From NCBI GenBank assembly GCA_007679095.1, contig VEFU01000022.1, positions 1-64,000 on the forward strand: a stretch of DNA of 64,000 nucleotides. The letters are read 5' to 3'. The stretch comes from Paenibacillus bovis (lineage in GTDB: Bacteria; Bacillota; Bacilli; Bacillales; Bacillaceae_C). Of the stretch, positions 62,176-64,000 are shown one piece after another. Numbering within the stretch: position 1 is the stretch's first letter; each line of letters starts with the position of its first letter. Below the pieces are notes generated by a model, which was not told the DNA's origin, searched no databases, and worked only from the letters and a program-made list of their open reading frames with translations. A program made the position numbers and the translations under genes.

Positions 62176-63033
62176 TTATTGTTTCTTGTTCAAGAAAAAT
62201 ATTGCTAATGTGCCTTGACCGGTGTGAGCAGCAATAACGGAACCAATAATATTAATATAGAAATTCTTTGTACCAAATCGTTCTTCTATCATTGCTTTAA
62301 TTTCATTTGCAATCCCTATATCATTTCCATGGCTTATACCAATCGTCTGGTTAGCCAGGTCTTCGCCACGCTCTTCCATCAAATCGATAATACGTTTCAG
62401 TAATTTTTTCTTACCTCGGATTTTCTCAATAGGTACTAACTTTCCGTCTTCGACATGTAGAAGTGGTTTTATATTTAGTAATCCGCCAAGAAATGCAGAA
62501 GCTTTTGATAATCTTCCACCTCTAGCTAAAAAGTCTAAATCCTCAACAGTAAATAAATGCTCCATATGTTCACAGTGGAATGTAACATTTTCTATTATTT
62601 CTTCTTTTGTTTTTCCTTCGTTCAGTAACTTCGCTGCGACCTGTACACATAAACCATAACCAATCGAAGCACATTTTGAATCAATAATAGTTAGATCGAG
62701 GTCTGGATACTCTTCTTTTACTTGGTCATGAATCATTACAGCCGTCTGATATGTACCAGAAAGTTCCGATGAAAATGCAATATATAGACCAGATTCCCCA
62801 GACTTAGCTAATTCGGTAAAAACTTGTTCAAACCGTTGTGGTGATGCCTGAGAAGTTTTAGGCATTTTACCAGAATTGATTGCATCATAAACAGTTTCCG
62901 GCTGAATGGTTTCTAAATCTAAATATTCTTCATCTCCAATATGAACTTGTAAAGGAATCAATTGTACGTTATTTTCTTGGAAGAAGGATAGAGGTAAATC
63001 ACATGCGCTATCAGCAAATAGTTTCATTTTCAT
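62176..63033 (-). CDS. DegV-family fatty-acid-binding protein
   Basis: The 285-residue protein has the DegV start KLFADSACDLPLSFFQ and TSQASPQRF, then IAFSSELSGTYQTA and the glycine-rich C-terminal half (FLARGGRLSKASAFLGGLLNIKPLL). Relatives bind fatty acids and present them to fatty-acid kinase (FakB role). No fakA is in the window. AAAGGTGATTTTTT precedes the ATG. The end of the frame lies close to a weak GAACAA/TTGTTC stem. Confidence 0.92.
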   Translation of the reverse strand: MKMKLFADSACDLPLSFFQENNVQLIPLQVHIGDEEYLDLETIQPETVYDAINSGKMPKTSQASPQRFEQVFTELAKSGESGLYIAFSSELSGTYQTAVMIHDQVKEEYPDLDLTIIDSKCASIGYGLCVQVAAKLLNEGKTKEEIIENVTFHCEHMEHLFTVEDLDFLARGGRLSKASAFLGGLLNIKPLLHVEDGKLVPIEKIRGKKKLLKRIIDLMEERGEDLANQTIGISHGNDIGIANEIKAMIEERFGTKNFYINIIGSVIAAHTGQGTLAIFFLNKKQ

Positions 63034-63187
63034 AAAAAATCACCTTTCGTGATAAAATAATGTAACTTCTGATTGCAAAGAACAATTCAGAAAATTATAC
63101 TATACCCTTTAGTGTACATACTTCTGATGAAAAGTACAATTATGTAATACAAATTATTTTTGCTTTTATATGAAAGGGAGATATGGA

Positions 63188-64000
63188 ATGTCAAATAACC
63201 AATTTTCGGTTCGAGAACATGTGAAAATTACAATAATTGTTTTAGTTGGAGCGTTTTTAAATGCGATTGCTTTGAACTTCTTCCTCATTCCAGCAAATGT
63301 ATACGCAAGTGGGGTGACTGGAGCTGCTCAACTTATCTCCAATGTGTTAACCGATTTTACACCTATCCAACTCTCTACCGGAATATTAGTGTTCTTGCTT
63401 AATATACCAGTAATCATTTTAGGCTGGATGAAAGTTGGAAAATCATTCACATTGTACAGTTTCGTATCTGTATTGTTCATGACCATTTTCCTAGAGTTTT
63501 TACCTATTAAAACACAAACTGCTGATATTCTCTTATATGCTGTATTTGGTGGAGTAATATCTGCGATTGGAATTGGTATTACGCTAAAAGTGGGTGCTTC
63601 TACCGGAGGTCTAGACATTGTAGCGATGGTTTTATCAAGGATGAATGATAAACCAGTTGGAATATATATCTTTATTATTAATGGAATCATTGTCGTATCT
63701 GCAGGTGCTTTATATGGATGGGATAAGGCGCTATATACACTCGTATCATTATATGTATCAACAAGAGTAATTGATGCGATTCACACACGTCATCAAAAAC
63801 TCACTGTGATGATCGTAACGAAAAAGTCACCTGAATTGAAAAAAGCCATTCATAGTCGCCTTGTAAGAGGTATTACGGTTCTACCTGCAAAAGGAGCATT
63901 TTCCAATGAAAATAAGGATATGATGATGATCGTCTTAACGAGATATGAATTGTTCGAATTAGAACATATCATTAAAGAAGTAGATCCACACGCATTTACT
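63188..64000 (+). CDS. YitT-family membrane protein (DUF161/DUF2179), cut at the window end
   Basis: The 271 codons visible have no stop. The protein starts MSNNQFSVREHVKITIIVLV, has five to six membrane helices (FLNAIALNFFLIPANVYASG, GVTGAAQLISNVL and IGITLKVGASTGGLDIVAM are family blocks), and a C-terminal cytosolic DUF2179 domain from about residue 212 (KLTVMIVTKKSPELKKAIHS). AAAGGGAG precedes. The ATG at 63183 is in another frame, so 63188 is used. Function is unknown. The last few residues are missing. Confidence 0.9.
   Translation, partial: MSNNQFSVREHVKITIIVLVGAFLNAIALNFFLIPANVYASGVTGAAQLISNVLTDFTPIQLSTGILVFLLNIPVIILGWMKVGKSFTLYSFVSVLFMTIFLEFLPIKTQTADILLYAVFGGVISAIGIGITLKVGASTGGLDIVAMVLSRMNDKPVGIYIFIINGIIVVSAGALYGWDKALYTLVSLYVSTRVIDAIHTRHQKLTVMIVTKKSPELKKAIHSRLVRGITVLPAKGAFSNENKDMMMIVLTRYELFELEHIIKEVDPHAFT

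Overview
The window is a chromosomal segment of a low-GC, endospore-forming Gram-positive bacterium of the family Bacillaceae. Gene content and order recall Oceanobacillus, Virgibacillus or Ornithinibacillus, but the genus is an inference. The evidence is strong AGGAGG-type ribosome binding sites, frequent TTG and GTG starts, an alpha/beta SASP, a complete gerP operon, Hpr/ScoC, ComK, PrsA, YheA/YheB, YhaL/YhaM/YhaN/YhaO, EcsAB, HemEHY, AddAB and three YjcZ-type micro-proteins. From memory, the order yhe - yha - prsA - hpr - hit - ecs - hmoB - hemEHY - yhfH/yhfI/lplJ - yhfN - comK - yhjD/yhjE - addBA - gerP - yisK/yisL follows the yhe-to-yis arc of Bacillus subtilis. No rRNA, tRNA, CRISPR array, prophage or intact insertion sequence was seen.

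Layout. 1-9.4 kb: M19 dipeptidase, topB, a sensor kinase, a class A penicillin-binding protein, fumC and a spore DNA-binding protein. 9.6-12.3 kb: msmX, a PucR-type regulator and two small genes. 12.5-20.6 kb: a rightward run of yheB, yheA, yhaX, the YhaO/YhaN nuclease pair, the YhaM RNase and yhaL. 20.7-25.9 kb: prsA, micro-proteins, yhaJ, hpr, yhaH and hit, broken by a repeat-rich island at 23.9-24.6 kb. 25.9-33.6 kb: a tandem-repeat region, ecsAB, hmoB, the heme genes and a Sco1-like lipoprotein. 33.7-41.4 kb: map, yhfI, lplJ, pcp, an M48 protease, an IDEAL-domain gene and comK. 41.5-45.3 kb: an S9 peptidase and yhjE flanked by interspersed repeats. 45.3-54.5 kb: addB-addA facing the leftward gerPABCDEF operon. 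54.6-64 kb: DUF418, yisK, yisL, a PAS-GGDEF-EAL protein, an amylase-like membrane protein, an SDR enzyme, DegV and a YitT-family gene cut by the window end.

The genes are mostly core functions: DNA repair (AddAB, YhaNO), heme synthesis and turnover (HemEHY, HmoB), secretion and protein folding (EcsAB, PrsA), and the sporulation, germination and competence switches (Hpr, ComK, GerP, SASP). Accessory signal lies between genes. There are at least three families of GC-rich interspersed repeats, one nested insertion, a 97-bp hairpin, and a 190-bp tandem repeat upstream of ecsA that ends in an unexplained leftward terminator.

The most unusual protein is the amylase-fold gene at 59.4 kb, which has lost two of three catalytic residues and is predicted to be membrane-anchored. 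I did not find a clear new multi-gene system.
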